Shown here: positions 39,913-49,895 of the stretch, piece by piece | How positions within the stretch are numbered: position 1 is the first letter of the stretch | Layout of the letters: each line of letters begins with the position of its first letter | Source of the DNA: Burkholderiaceae bacterium | GTDB taxonomy: Bacteria; Pseudomonadota; Gammaproteobacteria; Burkholderiales; Burkholderiaceae | Assembly (NCBI GenBank): GCA_947455485.1 | Contig: CANGNV010000015.1 | Span: 1-54,797 of the forward strand | Direction of reading: 5' to 3' | Length of the DNA: 54,797 nt | The notes under the pieces: model-generated | Seen by the model: only the letters and a program-made list of their open reading frames with translations | What the model was told of the DNA's origin: nothing | Database searches by the model: none | Position numbers and translations under genes: made by a program

Positions 39913-41018
39913 TGTCAGAGGCGACACGACTGCTCACCAAAACTTTGCGCTTACGCATCAAGGATAAGCACACCAAAGCCCTTTGCGCCCAGGCGCGCGA
40001 AGTGAACTTGGTTTGGAACTTCATAAATGAGTTATCCGAGAGACACACAAGACGTACGAGGAAATTTTTCTCCGCATATGATTTAAATAAATACACCACC
40101 GGAAGCACTAAAGAGGGGCTAAGTCTTCACAGTCAAACAGTGCAGGCAATCAACGAAGAATTTGTCGCGCGCCGTAAACAATTTAAAAAAATAAGGTTAA
40201 GCTGGAGAAAATCAAGTGGCCCCCATAGATCGTTAGGCTGGATACCTTTTAAGCAATCAGCCATTACTTATCGAAACGGCCAAGTCCACTATCAAGGCAA
40301 AGCAATAGGCCTTTGGGACAGTTACGGCTTAGCAGACTACAAGCTTGGAACTGGCTCATTCTCTGAGGACAGTAGGGGGCGCTGGTACCTCAATGCAACT
40401 ATTAAGGTGGCATGCAAGAACAATGCTGCTAATGCCTCCGTAGGCATTGATCTTGGACTCAAAGAATGTGCAGTGGCCAGCAACGGACAACGCTTGATTG
40501 GCGGAAACTACCGTAAGCTCGAAGCTAAATTAGGTCTGGCTCAGCGAGCCAATAAGAAGCAGTTAGCTAAATCGCTGCATGCAAAGATTAAAAATCGCCG
40601 CAAAGATCAATTGCACAAGTTCTCAACCATGCTCACCCAAGGGTACGGCGCTATTTTTGTAGGAAATATTTCTAGTAGCAAACTCATTAAAACCAAGATG
40701 GCTAAATCCACGCTAGATGCAAGCTGGTCATCACTCAAAACCATGTTGGAATATAAAAGCGATTGCGCTGGCGTGATTTATGAGGAAGTAAATGAGTCAT
40801 ATACAACCCAAACTTGTTCGTGCTGCGGGGCTCGCCCCGCAAGCAGTCCGAAAGGTAGAATAGGTTTGCGAATAAGAGAATGGACTTGTTGCGATTGCGG
40901 CTCACTCAATGACCGAGACCTCAATGCAGCCAGAAATATTCTCGCGCTCGGACATGGGCGTCTCGCAGGAGGAATCCCTTCTAAGTTAGAAGGGGAGATG
41001 TCAACCTATAGCTCATGA
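39912..41018 (+). CDS. tnpB: TnpB, RNA-guided nuclease (IS200/IS605 OrfB)
   Basis: Cas12-ancestor nuclease that, guided by a right-end-derived RNA, cuts empty donor sites and helps retain the element. The 368-residue protein has an N-terminal helical/wedge region ([28 protein letters not shown]). The RuvC-I motif is [15 protein letters not shown] with D180; the zinc ribbon is CSCC (302-305) and CCDC (326-329); RuvC-III is [10 protein letters not shown] with D336. At the usual RuvC-II position there is VGNISS (N252) instead of a glutamate, while EEVNES (E291, E292, E295) just before TTQTCS could supply it. It appears intact. It starts inside a LexA-like box with no visible ribosome site. Its last few codons extend beyond the presumed right end of the element. 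No tnpA is nearby. Confidence 0.93.
   Translation: MSEATRLLTKTLRLRIKDKHTKALCAQAREVNLVWNFINELSERHTRRTRKFFSAYDLNKYTTGSTKEGLSLHSQTVQAINEEFVARRKQFKKIRLSWRKSSGPHRSLGWIPFKQSAITYRNGQVHYQGKAIGLWDSYGLADYKLGTGSFSEDSRGRWYLNATIKVACKNNAANASVGIDLGLKECAVASNGQRLIGGNYRKLEAKLGLAQRANKKQLAKSLHAKIKNRRKDQLHKFSTMLTQGYGAIFVGNISSSKLIKTKMAKSTLDASWSSLKTMLEYKSDCAGVIYEEVNESYTTQTCSCCGARPASSPKGRIGLRIREWTCCDCGSLNDRDLNAARNILALGHGRLAGGIPSKLEGEMSTYSS
40850..41004 (+). ncRNA. Candidate omega RNA (reRNA) scaffold in the 3' end of tnpB
   Basis: TnpB systems make a guide RNA from the right end of the element, usually overlapping the 3' end of tnpB. Here a hairpin CCCTTCT / AGAAGGG (40976-40982 and 40988-40994, loop AAGTT) lies just upstream of GGGGAGATGTCAA ending at 41004. 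The guide would be the following bases, starting CCTATAGCTCATGAC. The 5' limit is a guess; the right end is inferred from resemblance to related elements. Confidence 0.4.
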
Positions 41019-41046
41019 CAGTTTCACTAAAATAAGCCTAATCCTA

Positions 41047-41892
41047 ATGAACTCCAGCCCAAATACCTTTACCCAACAACTCCAGTCCGCATGGGCTTCC
41101 CAAGGCAGTATGTTGTGTGTGGGCTTTGATCCAGATCCTAAGCGCTTGCCCACTGTATTTCAGGGTAAGCCTGAGGGGATTTTTGAGTTCTGCCGCGAGA
41201 TCGCTGATGCCACCGCGGATACCGTCTGCTCATTTAAGCCCCAGTTTGCCTACTTCGCCTCCCAAAGAGCTGAAGCCCAACTAGAAAAACTGACTCGATA
41301 CCTTAAAGATAAATACCCCCATATCCCGGTCATCCTGGACTCCAAGCGTGGGGATATCGGCAGCACAGCAGACCACTATGCATTAGAAGCTTTTGAGCGC
41401 TACGGCGCAGATGCGGTGACCGTGAACCCCTATATGGGCTTTGACACCATAGAGCCTTATCTAAAGCATGCTGGTAAAGGTGTGATTGTTTTATGCCGCA
41501 CCTCAAATCCAGGAGGCTCTGACCTTCAGTTCTTGAATGTGGCGCCCAATGGCGAACCGCTTTACCTGCATGTTGCCAAGCTAGCCGCACAGAAATGGAA
41601 TACCTCCGGCCAAATCAGCCTCGTAGTTGGCGCAACCTTCCCCGAAGAAATTGCTAAGGTAAGGGCGATTGTGGGCGAGATGCCTTTGCTCATTCCAGGC
41701 ATTGGCGCTCAAGGCGGCGATATCGATGCCACCGTGAAGGCTGGCGGCATCCCTAATAAACCAGGTGCCGGCATGATGATTAACTCTTCTAGAGCAATCT
41801 TGTATGCAAGCTCAGGCAATGATTTTGCTGAAGCAGCCAGAAAAGTGGCTATCACTACAAGAGATGCATTAAGAGCTGCAGCTAGTAAATAA
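41047..41892 (+). CDS. pyrF: Orotidine 5'-phosphate decarboxylase (subfamily 2)
   Basis: Final step of UMP synthesis: decarboxylates OMP. The 281-residue length and sequence fit the longer pyrF subfamily 2. [14 protein letters not shown] comes near residue 20, then [20 protein letters not shown]. The catalytic block is [37 protein letters not shown] in part, with the key Asp-Lys-Asp residues near 98-103. [12 protein letters not shown] is the phosphate site and [17 protein letters not shown] closes the fold. It starts 28 bases after the tnpB stop, so its promoter must now lie in the 3' end of the element or further upstream. Confidence 0.97.
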   Translation: MNSSPNTFTQQLQSAWASQGSMLCVGFDPDPKRLPTVFQGKPEGIFEFCREIADATADTVCSFKPQFAYFASQRAEAQLEKLTRYLKDKYPHIPVILDSKRGDIGSTADHYALEAFERYGADAVTVNPYMGFDTIEPYLKHAGKGVIVLCRTSNPGGSDLQFLNVAPNGEPLYLHVAKLAAQKWNTSGQISLVVGATFPEEIAKVRAIVGEMPLLIPGIGAQGGDIDATVKAGGIPNKPGAGMMINSSRAILYASSGNDFAEAARKVAITTRDALRAAASK

Positions 41893-41921
41893 AAAAGGGT
41901 GCGGGTCCAGTTACAGCAGAC

Positions 41922-42662
41922 CTATCGCGCCTTTGATTTTGGAGTGGGTGTTAAAGCCACTCTATCCATGTTTTCCAAAATAAAATCTTGTCTAGTAGGG
42001 AAATGAATATTGGCTTTGCGGCAGTACTGCGCTTTGTCGAAACACTTTGGAGCTGGTAATGCAGAGGCTAATGCTGCCGCCTGTTCGCGATCAAGCGATG
42101 CTGGCTTTACTCCATAGTAATGTTGAGAGGCAGCGCCAATGCCAAAGATGCCCTCACCCCACTCTACTGAATTTAGATAAATTTCAAGCAACCTCTGCTT
42201 AGATAGCATTACCTCAAGCAGACCCGTAATAATCAGCTCCTGAGCTTTGCGAAAATAATTCTGCTCGGAAGAGAGAAAAAGATTCTTCGCTAGTTGCTGC
42301 GTAATGGTGGAGCCGCCACGTAAAGCGGGCTTAGATTTACCACCCTGTTGATTGAGCTGTGAATTTTTAGCCCATGCCTTTTGCATATCCTCCACTCGCA
42401 CACCCAAATGCTGAAAGAAGATGTCATCCTCGCTCACCAAGACAGCGCGCTTGAGGTTAGCAGAGATTTTGTCGTAAGGAACCCAAGATGACTGCACTGG
42501 GCAAGACCAAGACAGACCACAAAGTCGCCATCGTTCAGCTCTCTGAAATGCAGTACTGCTTGGATCTAGCAATGCCCATAATCCAATCTGAATGACAAAG
42601 TACATTTGCATGGCAACAAAACCACCCAGCAAACATTTCAGAAGGTAAGAAAGCCAGCGCAT
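41922..42662 (-). CDS. mtgA: Monofunctional peptidoglycan glycosyltransferase
   Basis: Polymerises lipid II into glycan strands in the periplasm. The 246-residue GT51 protein has one N-terminal membrane anchor (about residues 6-30). The catalytic motifs are AVLVSEDDIFFQHLGV with the active-site glutamate, GGSTITQQLAKNLFLSSEQNYFRKAQELI in part, then LEVMLSKQRLLEIYLNSVEWGEGIFGIGAA. The penicillin-binding transpeptidase domain is absent, which defines MtgA. Last gene of the minus-strand run fabG-rnb-tonB-aroE-mtgA. Confidence 0.97.
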   Translation of the reverse strand: MRWLSYLLKCLLGGFVAMQMYFVIQIGLWALLDPSSTAFQRAERWRLCGLSWSCPVQSSWVPYDKISANLKRAVLVSEDDIFFQHLGVRVEDMQKAWAKNSQLNQQGGKSKPALRGGSTITQQLAKNLFLSSEQNYFRKAQELIITGLLEVMLSKQRLLEIYLNSVEWGEGIFGIGAASQHYYGVKPASLDREQAAALASALPAPKCFDKAQYCRKANIHFPTRQDFILENMDRVALTPTPKSKAR

Positions 42663-42679
42663 CGAAGCTCAGCTAAAGA

Positions 42680-43588
42680 CTAGGAAGTACGAAGCTCTGC
42701 CAATACGGCGCGAGGATCAATCGCTTCAGCAAGCGTAGTGCCACGCCAAATCAAGAAAGCGTCAGCAGCCTGCTCTACAAGCATGCCCAAGCCATCGCTT
42801 ACTCTTGCACCGCGATGTAATGCTTGTTGCATAAACGCAGTAGCTTTGCCGTAGACCATGTCATAGCCAAAAGATTTTGGAGTAAAAATATTACTTGCTG
42901 CCGCATCGCTGATAGGTGATGCATCGGATAGACCAGCAGCAGTGGCGTTAATAATGAGATCAAAAGGAGATGTGGTCTTAGCAGTATCCTCAAGATCACT
43001 TAAAGAAACTGCTTGTAATGCAACATCCAATGAGTTAGCCAAGCTACCAAATAAGTAAACCAATTCATCAGCCTTGGCATTAGATCGATTGGCAATCATC
43101 AATTCTTTAGGCGATTGCTCTAGCAAAGGTCCCAGAACCCCACGCGAAGCACCACCTGCCCCTAATAATAGAATTCGGGAGCCTGTAATCTGGATACCCT
43201 GTGCCAATAGGTCCCTGACTAAACCAGCGCCATCGGTGTTGTCACCAAAGATTTTTCCATCTTCAATACGTAAAGTATTTACAGCGCCAGCGAGCTGCGC
43301 CCTAGGTGTTAATACGTCTGCAAAAGCCTGGGCGTCCAACTTAAATGGCACGGTGACATTCATACCTTTGCCGCCAGCTGCAAAAAAAGATTGCGCAGCA
43401 GTTTTGAATTCATCAAGCGCAGGCTGCAAACGTCCGTAGTGCATTTTTTGATGTGACTGCTCAGCGAACCGTTTATGAATAGCAGGCGATTTGCTGTGTG
43501 AGATCGGATTACCCGCGACCACATAGACGTCCACACCAGGAAATTGGGTAGGATCAGTATGCAACTCAGCGGAAGTAGCTTGACTCAT
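42680..43588 (-). CDS. aroE: Shikimate dehydrogenase
   Basis: NADPH-dependent reduction of 3-dehydroshikimate to shikimate. The 302-residue protein has the substrate block VVAGNPISHSKSPAIHKRFAEQ in part near residue 26, NVTVPFKLDAQ with the catalytic lysine near 84, GDNTDGAGLVRDL with the catalytic Asp near 123, and the Rossmann motif ILLLGAGGASRGVLGPLL. FDLIINATAAGL and DMVYGKATAFMQQA complete it. Firm. Lies 41 bases after the TonB-like gene and 17 before mtgA. Confidence 0.97.
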   Translation of the reverse strand: MSQATSAELHTDPTQFPGVDVYVVAGNPISHSKSPAIHKRFAEQSHQKMHYGRLQPALDEFKTAAQSFFAAGGKGMNVTVPFKLDAQAFADVLTPRAQLAGAVNTLRIEDGKIFGDNTDGAGLVRDLLAQGIQITGSRILLLGAGGASRGVLGPLLEQSPKELMIANRSNAKADELVYLFGSLANSLDVALQAVSLSDLEDTAKTTSPFDLIINATAAGLSDASPISDAAASNIFTPKSFGYDMVYGKATAFMQQALHRGARVSDGLGMLVEQAADAFLIWRGTTLAEAIDPRAVLAELRTS

Positions 43589-43629
43589 AGTGACTACAGG
43601 ATAAGCGAAATTGATTGATGCCTGCTGAA

Positions 43630-44490
43630 TTAAGGACGCAAATCTAAGCGGTCAGATCCATCTCTCGTGAAATCAAAAGTCGAAACCCAATCCAAGATAT
43701 CAATCTGATTGCGCATTTCCAAAGGGAAAACTCCAAAGGGGGCGGAAGCACGAATAATCGCTAAGGCCTGGCGATCTAACTCAGGATTGCCAGAGCTGCG
43801 CCCAATACTTAAGCCATCTTTACCTTGGGTATTGTTAGCAATACGTCCTTGCGCATCTACGCTCACCACAATCACCAAGCTGCCATACAGCGGCCTACCA
43901 TTGGCGCGCGGGAAAAATGCACTTCCATAAGCCTCAATCTTTTGACGCATCGCATCGTAATACTGCGCAAAGACAACCGCCTTCGTACTAGCTCCGGTCA
44001 AGACCTTACGACGTGGCTCGCGGCCATTGACTTGCAAACGCTTTGCTAACTCAGCTTCTAAAGAGTTCAGCTGCGACGTGGCTTTTTTCTCATCACCACT
44101 TTTACGACCACCTGCAAGCGCTCGATCTGCTTCAAGCTTGGCCAGCATTTGTTTTTGTTGTTTCTCTAAGACTTCGAGGCGAGCATCCGCACCAAGCCTT
44201 GCACGATGTAATGCGCTTGCATCTTGATTGGGGGTATTACCGCCTCCATGCAAATCTGCCTGAGCCAATTTATTCGCCTGCTTGGGCGCAACTTGATTGC
44301 TAGCGTTCACCAAAACAACGCTAAGGGGCGTATTTAAACGACGATTCTCAATTTCCCCTATCCCCCAGCGAAACGATAGAAAGATCAGGTGAGCCAAAAT
44401 CGAGAGGCCCAAGGCATAGCCAAATGGGTAGCGGCGCCAACTGCCATCTAGACGCTCGACCAACTGCTGCAGCTTAGGCGGGACTTGCAT
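43630..44490 (-). CDS. TonB C-terminal domain protein
   Basis: Probably an energy-transducing TonB-type protein spanning inner membrane and periplasm. The 286-residue product has a cytosolic start, one membrane segment at about residues 25-43 (YALGLSILAHLIFLSF), a charged coiled-coil-like middle (LEVLEKQQKQMLAKLEADRAL, then LNSLEAELAKRLQ) and a C-terminal TonB-like fold. That fold shows PRANGRPLYGSLVIVVSVDAQGRIAN and SSGNPELDRQALAIIRASAPFG. It lacks the long Pro-Glu/Pro-Lys repeat of E. coli TonB and has no adjacent exbBD, so it may serve a role other than iron transport. The ATG at 44488-44490 is used; it overlaps the rnb stop by 17 bases. Confidence 0.82.
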   Translation of the reverse strand: MQVPPKLQQLVERLDGSWRRYPFGYALGLSILAHLIFLSFRWGIGEIENRRLNTPLSVVLVNASNQVAPKQANKLAQADLHGGGNTPNQDASALHRARLGADARLEVLEKQQKQMLAKLEADRALAGGRKSGDEKKATSQLNSLEAELAKRLQVNGREPRRKVLTGASTKAVVFAQYYDAMRQKIEAYGSAFFPRANGRPLYGSLVIVVSVDAQGRIANNTQGKDGLSIGRSSGNPELDRQALAIIRASAPFGVFPLEMRNQIDILDWVSTFDFTRDGSDRLDLRP

Positions 44491-46462
44491 CACTCTCAGG
44501 TACTTCTGGTGTTTCAATATGAAGCACTCGCACTCCCGCAGTGAGCTGTAGAAGATCTACATCAGCAATACTCACTTCAGCTCGAGTCATACGTGGGTGA
44601 GCGGCTAACTCTGGAACTGGAAGGTGTAATGGCACAGACTCTACCCGGGACATACCCTCCTTGAGATGTCTCACAAAGACTTGCTTAGGGAGTTCATCCT
44701 GAGCAACCCAGCGCAAGCACCAATATTTCTCAAGTCGATCCTGGTATTCACCATACGCTGAATAGCAAGCTTCAAAGTCGGCAGCAATACCCATCAAAGC
44801 GGCATCTCGAGGCGGGAATGGTGCCACCATCTTGGCGGTGATGCCATGCTTAGCTATGGCAATTAATTGCCACTGATTCACTAAATCTGAATAACGGCGT
44901 AGTGGTGAAGTACACCAGGCGTAGTAATCCAAGCCTAATCCTTCATGAGGACCAGGCGTGGTCTGCATACGTGTGCGTAAAGGGCCCCAGCCCTTTTGAG
45001 TGCGGAACAAACCAGGTATCCCATGATCTGCCAACAAACGCCCTGAAGCGCTATTGCAATAAATCATCCACTCAGCAACGATCGTATCCAAGATTGAGCC
45101 GCGTTGACGAGGGGTAATGTCTACTCGCTGTGATCCATCAACTTCTTTGATTTGAAAATGAAAGTCTCTCGCCAAGGCATTGGGATCCAAGACACCCAAT
45201 TGTTCGGCGCGCAATCCATTGGCTATACGCTGCTCCTGGCGCCCTGCATGCAATAGCTTTGCTGCGGCCCACAGCACACCGAGCTCTTGACGATACGCAT
45301 AGTCAGACGATTCATCAGCCAGACTTTCTTCCGTTACTAGATGCTCTAAATTCTCTAAGCGCAGATTTGCTCCCATAGGAACCATCTCAGCACGCAACTG
45401 CAGCGTCTCTTTGTCTACGACTCCAGCCGCATCGATGTCCACATAAATCGATAAAGCTGGGCGAGCAGCACCCTCATCTAATGAGAACTGCAAAATCACT
45501 GTGTCGGGCAACATCGTAATCTTGTCGCCAGGGAAATACACCGTAGACATACGAGTGCGCGCGACCTTATCTAAGGCATCATCCTTAGCGATCACTAAAC
45601 CAGGCGCCGCAATATGAATGCCAATACGATGCCCACCACCCTCAAGAGCAGTCACCGATAAAGCGTCGTCAATTTCAGTGGTGCCTGAATCATCAATCGA
45701 GAAGGCAGTCACTTCAGCTAGGGGCAATTCTGCAATAGCGGCATCTAATGTGGCTTGCTCAACCACCAAACTCTGGTCATGTGCAGCGCCCTGAGGGAAA
45801 TGCGCCTTTAAGAACATACCCTGGTGATATTGCAAAGGTGAATCAATCGCACCACAGCGGATCATCAATTGCGCAGGCGATTCTCCCGATTCAGTACAAG
45901 CAGCAATCAAAGCTTTATAGGCAGAGGTATTTTTATCTGGAGAAAACAGGAGTTGATTTGCTTGAGACTGGAGCGCTTCTGGAAACACTCCAGCTACCAA
46001 CTCCTTTTGCCACGCAGCCTGCTGCTCTAATTCTTTTTGCTTGCGCTCGAGTGCAGCCAGACCAGCCTGCAACTGTTCTAGCGGCGCCCTTTGAAAACGC
46101 CCACGCCCTTTGCGACGAAAGAATACTGGCGCCCCCTGCAGAGCGATAGCTAATGCAGTCTGTTGTGGGATGCTGGCTTGCGCACCAAAATACTCATGGG
46201 CAACGTCTACTAAGCCAAACTCTTCATCAGGCGCGCAATCCCATAAGAACTGCAGATCAATCTCTTTAGATAAAGTATTTGCCTCATCCATTAAGGCTTG
46301 TGGTTCCGGCTTCTCAAAGCGCAACCAAACTTCTTTAGCTTTTAGCTTGATCTTTTTTCCGGACAGGCTCGTCGCCTGCCAAGATTCAGCATCTCCAGTG
46401 CCCGAGGCAGACTGAACTGTGGCGACCTTGATGTCACCACCTTCTTCATATAAAAGATGCAT
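44474..46462 (-). CDS. rnb: RNase II family (RNB-domain) exoribonuclease
   Basis: 3'-5' exoribonuclease that degrades mRNA. The 662-residue protein has the RNB catalytic block AFSIDDSGTTEIDDALSVTAL around residue 255, with the Mg-binding aspartates. It continues with HIGIHIAAPGLVI, RMSTVYFPGDKITMLPD and the C-terminal WCTSPLRRYSDLVNQWQL motif near 520. It is divergent in sequence from E. coli RNase II and lacks an obvious S1 domain, as in the shorter RNB proteins of many betaproteobacteria; the symbol is by family. It begins 2 bases after fabG. Confidence 0.88.
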   Translation of the reverse strand: MHLLYEEGGDIKVATVQSASGTGDAESWQATSLSGKKIKLKAKEVWLRFEKPEPQALMDEANTLSKEIDLQFLWDCAPDEEFGLVDVAHEYFGAQASIPQQTALAIALQGAPVFFRRKGRGRFQRAPLEQLQAGLAALERKQKELEQQAAWQKELVAGVFPEALQSQANQLLFSPDKNTSAYKALIAACTESGESPAQLMIRCGAIDSPLQYHQGMFLKAHFPQGAAHDQSLVVEQATLDAAIAELPLAEVTAFSIDDSGTTEIDDALSVTALEGGGHRIGIHIAAPGLVIAKDDALDKVARTRMSTVYFPGDKITMLPDTVILQFSLDEGAARPALSIYVDIDAAGVVDKETLQLRAEMVPMGANLRLENLEHLVTEESLADESSDYAYRQELGVLWAAAKLLHAGRQEQRIANGLRAEQLGVLDPNALARDFHFQIKEVDGSQRVDITPRQRGSILDTIVAEWMIYCNSASGRLLADHGIPGLFRTQKGWGPLRTRMQTTPGPHEGLGLDYYAWCTSPLRRYSDLVNQWQLIAIAKHGITAKMVAPFPPRDAALMGIAADFEACYSAYGEYQDRLEKYWCLRWVAQDELPKQVFVRHLKEGMSRVESVPLHLPVPELAAHPRMTRAEVSIADVDLLQLTAGVRVLHIETPEVPESDASPA

Positions 46463-46464
46463 TG

Positions 46465-47198
46465 TTAGAGTGAGATCCCGCCGCTGGCCTCAAGTGCAAC
46501 GCCATTGACATAACTAGCTTCATCGCTCGCCAAGAATAAATACACGTTCGCCATTTCTTCGGGAGTGCCTAAGCGGCCTAACCAGCTGCGTCTTTCAATA
46601 TCTTTCAGAATGTTTTCCGGCATTGCTTTAACCATCTCAGTAGCAATAAAGCCTGGGCACACTGCATTTACCCGAATACCTTTAGCACCCAATTCACGCG
46701 CCCAAGTTTTAGTGAACCCAATCACCCCAAACTTCGTCGCTGAATAATTTGTCTGGCCAAAGTTTCCATAGATGCCAACAACACTTGAAGCATTGACGAC
46801 GGCACCTTTGCCTGCCTCCAACATATGCGGCACGACTAATTGCGTGCAATTAAAAACACCTTTCAAATTGACATCAATCACGGTGTCAAATTGAGCTTCT
46901 GTCATTTTGACCAAGCGGGCATCTTGTGTGATGCCAGCATTATTAATTAGGATATCAATGCGTCCGTGACGCTGCATAATTTGATCAACAGCTGCTTCAA
47001 TACTCGCACGATCAGTCACATTCACGACGTAGGCTTCTGAGCCTGGGATGAAATCCACTGCGGCCTTAACAGCATCGGGATTCACATCGGCAATCATGAC
47101 CTTCGCACCTTCTTGCGCAAAACGTTTTGCTGTTGCAAACCCAATTCCTTTTGCGGCCCCAGTAATGATGGCTACCTTATCTTTCAGTCTCATACTCA

Positions 47199-47199
<1 letters not shown>
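46465..47199 (-). CDS. fabG: FabG-like short-chain dehydrogenase (3-oxoacyl-ACP reductase type)
   Basis: NAD(P)H-dependent SDR, probably reducing 3-oxoacyl-ACP or acetoacetyl-CoA. The 244-residue protein has the TGxxxGIG motif in [17 protein letters not shown] (residues 12-28), NNAGIT near 88, the catalytic serine in [12 protein letters not shown] and the YSATK tyrosine-lysine pair near 152-156. The C-terminal [23 protein letters not shown] is FabG-like. Because SDRs are many, it may be an acetoacetyl-CoA reductase or another oxidoreductase. Its ATG overlaps the mpl stop by one base (TAATG). Confidence 0.85.
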
Positions 47200-48605
<1,406 letters not shown>

Positions 48606-48631
48606 TGGGGAATTTTAGCTAAGGAGTAGCA

Positions 48632-49159
48632 ATGAACCGAAGACAGTGGATTAGCATCATCGCAATTAGTCTCGCAGCGCTCGCTGCGGGGGTCCTCACT
48701 TCGCAATGGATTTACAAAACAGGTCTCGCAAGTGATCCTGCTATTAAGGCCTTTTTTGCCAACCCATGGCAAACACCCGATGGAAAATCAGCCAATATAG
48801 AACAATGGCGAGAAAAGGTCCTCGTGGTGAACTTTTGGGCCTCTTGGTGCCCTCCATGTGTTGAAGAAATGCCGACTTTAGACAAATTACAAGCAGAATT
48901 TAAGGCTCAAAATGTCTTATTTGTCGGCATCGGTATAGATTCACCCTCTAATATTCGTGAATTTCTAGAAAAAACCCCAGTTTCCTACCCTATCGTGATT
49001 GGTGGACTAGAGGGCAGTAATTTATCCAAGCAAATGGGGAACAGCCAAGGCGCCCTTCCATACACCATCATCATTAATGCTCAAGGTAAAGCTACAAGCA
49101 GCAAATTAGGCAAGATAAGCGAAGAAGATCTCAGAAAAGCCATTAAATCGGCTTTATAA
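48632..49159 (+). CDS. tlpA: TlpA/ResA family thiol-disulfide oxidoreductase
   Basis: Membrane-anchored periplasmic thioredoxin-like protein, usually for cytochrome c maturation or disulfide reduction. The 175-residue protein has an N-terminal membrane segment at about residues 7-26 (WISIIAISLAALAAGVL). The redox motif is NFWASWCPPCVEEMPTL with CxxC at about 73-76, and the cis-proline region GNSQGALPYTIIINAQGK follows. No lipobox cysteine is present. It precedes aroQ on the same strand, separated by 250 bases. The specific partner is unknown. Confidence 0.93.
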   Translation: MNRRQWISIIAISLAALAAGVLTSQWIYKTGLASDPAIKAFFANPWQTPDGKSANIEQWREKVLVVNFWASWCPPCVEEMPTLDKLQAEFKAQNVLFVGIGIDSPSNIREFLEKTPVSYPIVIGGLEGSNLSKQMGNSQGALPYTIIINAQGKATSSKLGKISEEDLRKAIKSAL

Positions 49160-49302
49160 GATATTTTAAATGCCATTAAGTATTCAGAGTATGGGCAAGA
49201 ATTAGGTATTTCTTACCCAAAACTTGCAATATCTGCTCTTAAAATCCTAAAAAAATGCTGATTGATAGTCCATTTTTTGGACTTCTCACCAGAGTCTGGG
49301 GG

Positions 49303-49409
49303 TATACTTTCCCTGTACTTGGTGAAGAGGATTCTTCATGAAGTAAGCAGTTTTAGAGAAATGCTTTATTAACGTAATTAAACTTAACTGCCTCTAAAAA
49401 TATCGATTT
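49303..49409 (+). promoter_or_regulatory. Probable promoter and structured leader of aroQ-accB-accC
   Basis: A TATACT -10-like hexamer lies at 49303-49308, with a TTGGAC at 49277-49282 that is 20 bases upstream, a poor spacing. A leader of about 95 bases follows to the aroQ ATG. It holds an inverted pair TTTTAGAG (49351-49358) and CTCTAAAA (49392-49399) enclosing an AT-rich loop next to the ribosome-site region, so some translational control is possible. The rest of 49160-49302 holds an imperfect 9-bp stem (49193-49201 with 49210-49218) and no gene. Confidence 0.4.
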
Positions 49410-49859
49410 ATGTCGAAAAATACTTCAATTCTCGTTATCCAAGGTCCCAACCTCAATCTGTTGGGCACCCGTGAGCCAGAGGTTTACGGTAAAACTACCC
49501 TAGAAGATATTCATACAAAGCTTGGCGCAATCGCCAAGTCTCACTCCGTCGATTTATCCACCTTCCAAAGCAATCACGAAGGCGAGCTGATTGACCGAGT
49601 TCAAAAGGCCAAACAAGATGGGGTAGATTTCATCATCATCAACCCGGGCGCCTTTACCCATACAAGTGTTGCCTTGCGTGATGCCTTGGCTGGGGTTGCC
49701 ATCCCATTTACAGAAGTACACCTTTCCAATATTCATCAGCGCGAAGAATTCCGCAAACACTCTTATCTATCCGATATCGCTACTGGCGTGATCTGTGGAT
49801 TGGGGGCGATTGGATACGAATTGGCCTTGCAGGCAGCAATTGCGCGTTTGCAAAAATAA
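49410..49859 (+). CDS. aroQ: 3-dehydroquinate dehydratase, type II
   Basis: Third step of the shikimate pathway: dehydrates 3-dehydroquinate. The 149-residue protein has the type II signature [25 protein letters not shown] in part, with the catalytic tyrosine and arginine near residues 21-28. [33 protein letters not shown], and [23 protein letters not shown] sequence (here [15 protein letters not shown]) follow. Normal length. First gene of aroQ-accB-accC-prmA, the common betaproteobacterial order. Confidence 0.98.
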   Translation: MSKNTSILVIQGPNLNLLGTREPEVYGKTTLEDIHTKLGAIAKSHSVDLSTFQSNHEGELIDRVQKAKQDGVDFIIINPGAFTHTSVALRDALAGVAIPFTEVHLSNIHQREEFRKHSYLSDIATGVICGLGAIGYELALQAAIARLQK

Positions 49860-49895
49860 AGATTAATTAAGAATTACAAGAGAGGAAGCCTTTCC

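Larger units (their letters stand above)
39870..41004 (+). mobile_element. TnpB-only IS200/IS605-group (IS1341-like) element, approximate limits
   Basis: The interval holds one tnpB gene, no tnpA, and candidate ends typical of the group rather than long inverted repeats. The right end is placed at TCAA (41001-41004), after a small hairpin and a GGGGAGATG stretch that resemble right ends of proteobacterial tnpB elements from memory. The left limit is uncertain; the 7-bp hairpin at 39870 is used as a marker. It interrupts the space between corA and pyrF without damaging either gene. Confidence 0.45.

Noticed and set aside
45748..46149. Plus-strand open frame of 133 codons inside the RNase II family gene
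   Set aside because: It lies fully antisense to a well-supported conserved gene, has no ribosome site, and its protein has no family-like features.
49193..49218. Hairpin downstream of tlpA as an intrinsic terminator
   Set aside because: The 9-bp stem has a mismatch and is followed by AAAACTT rather than a T-run, so it is not called a terminator.
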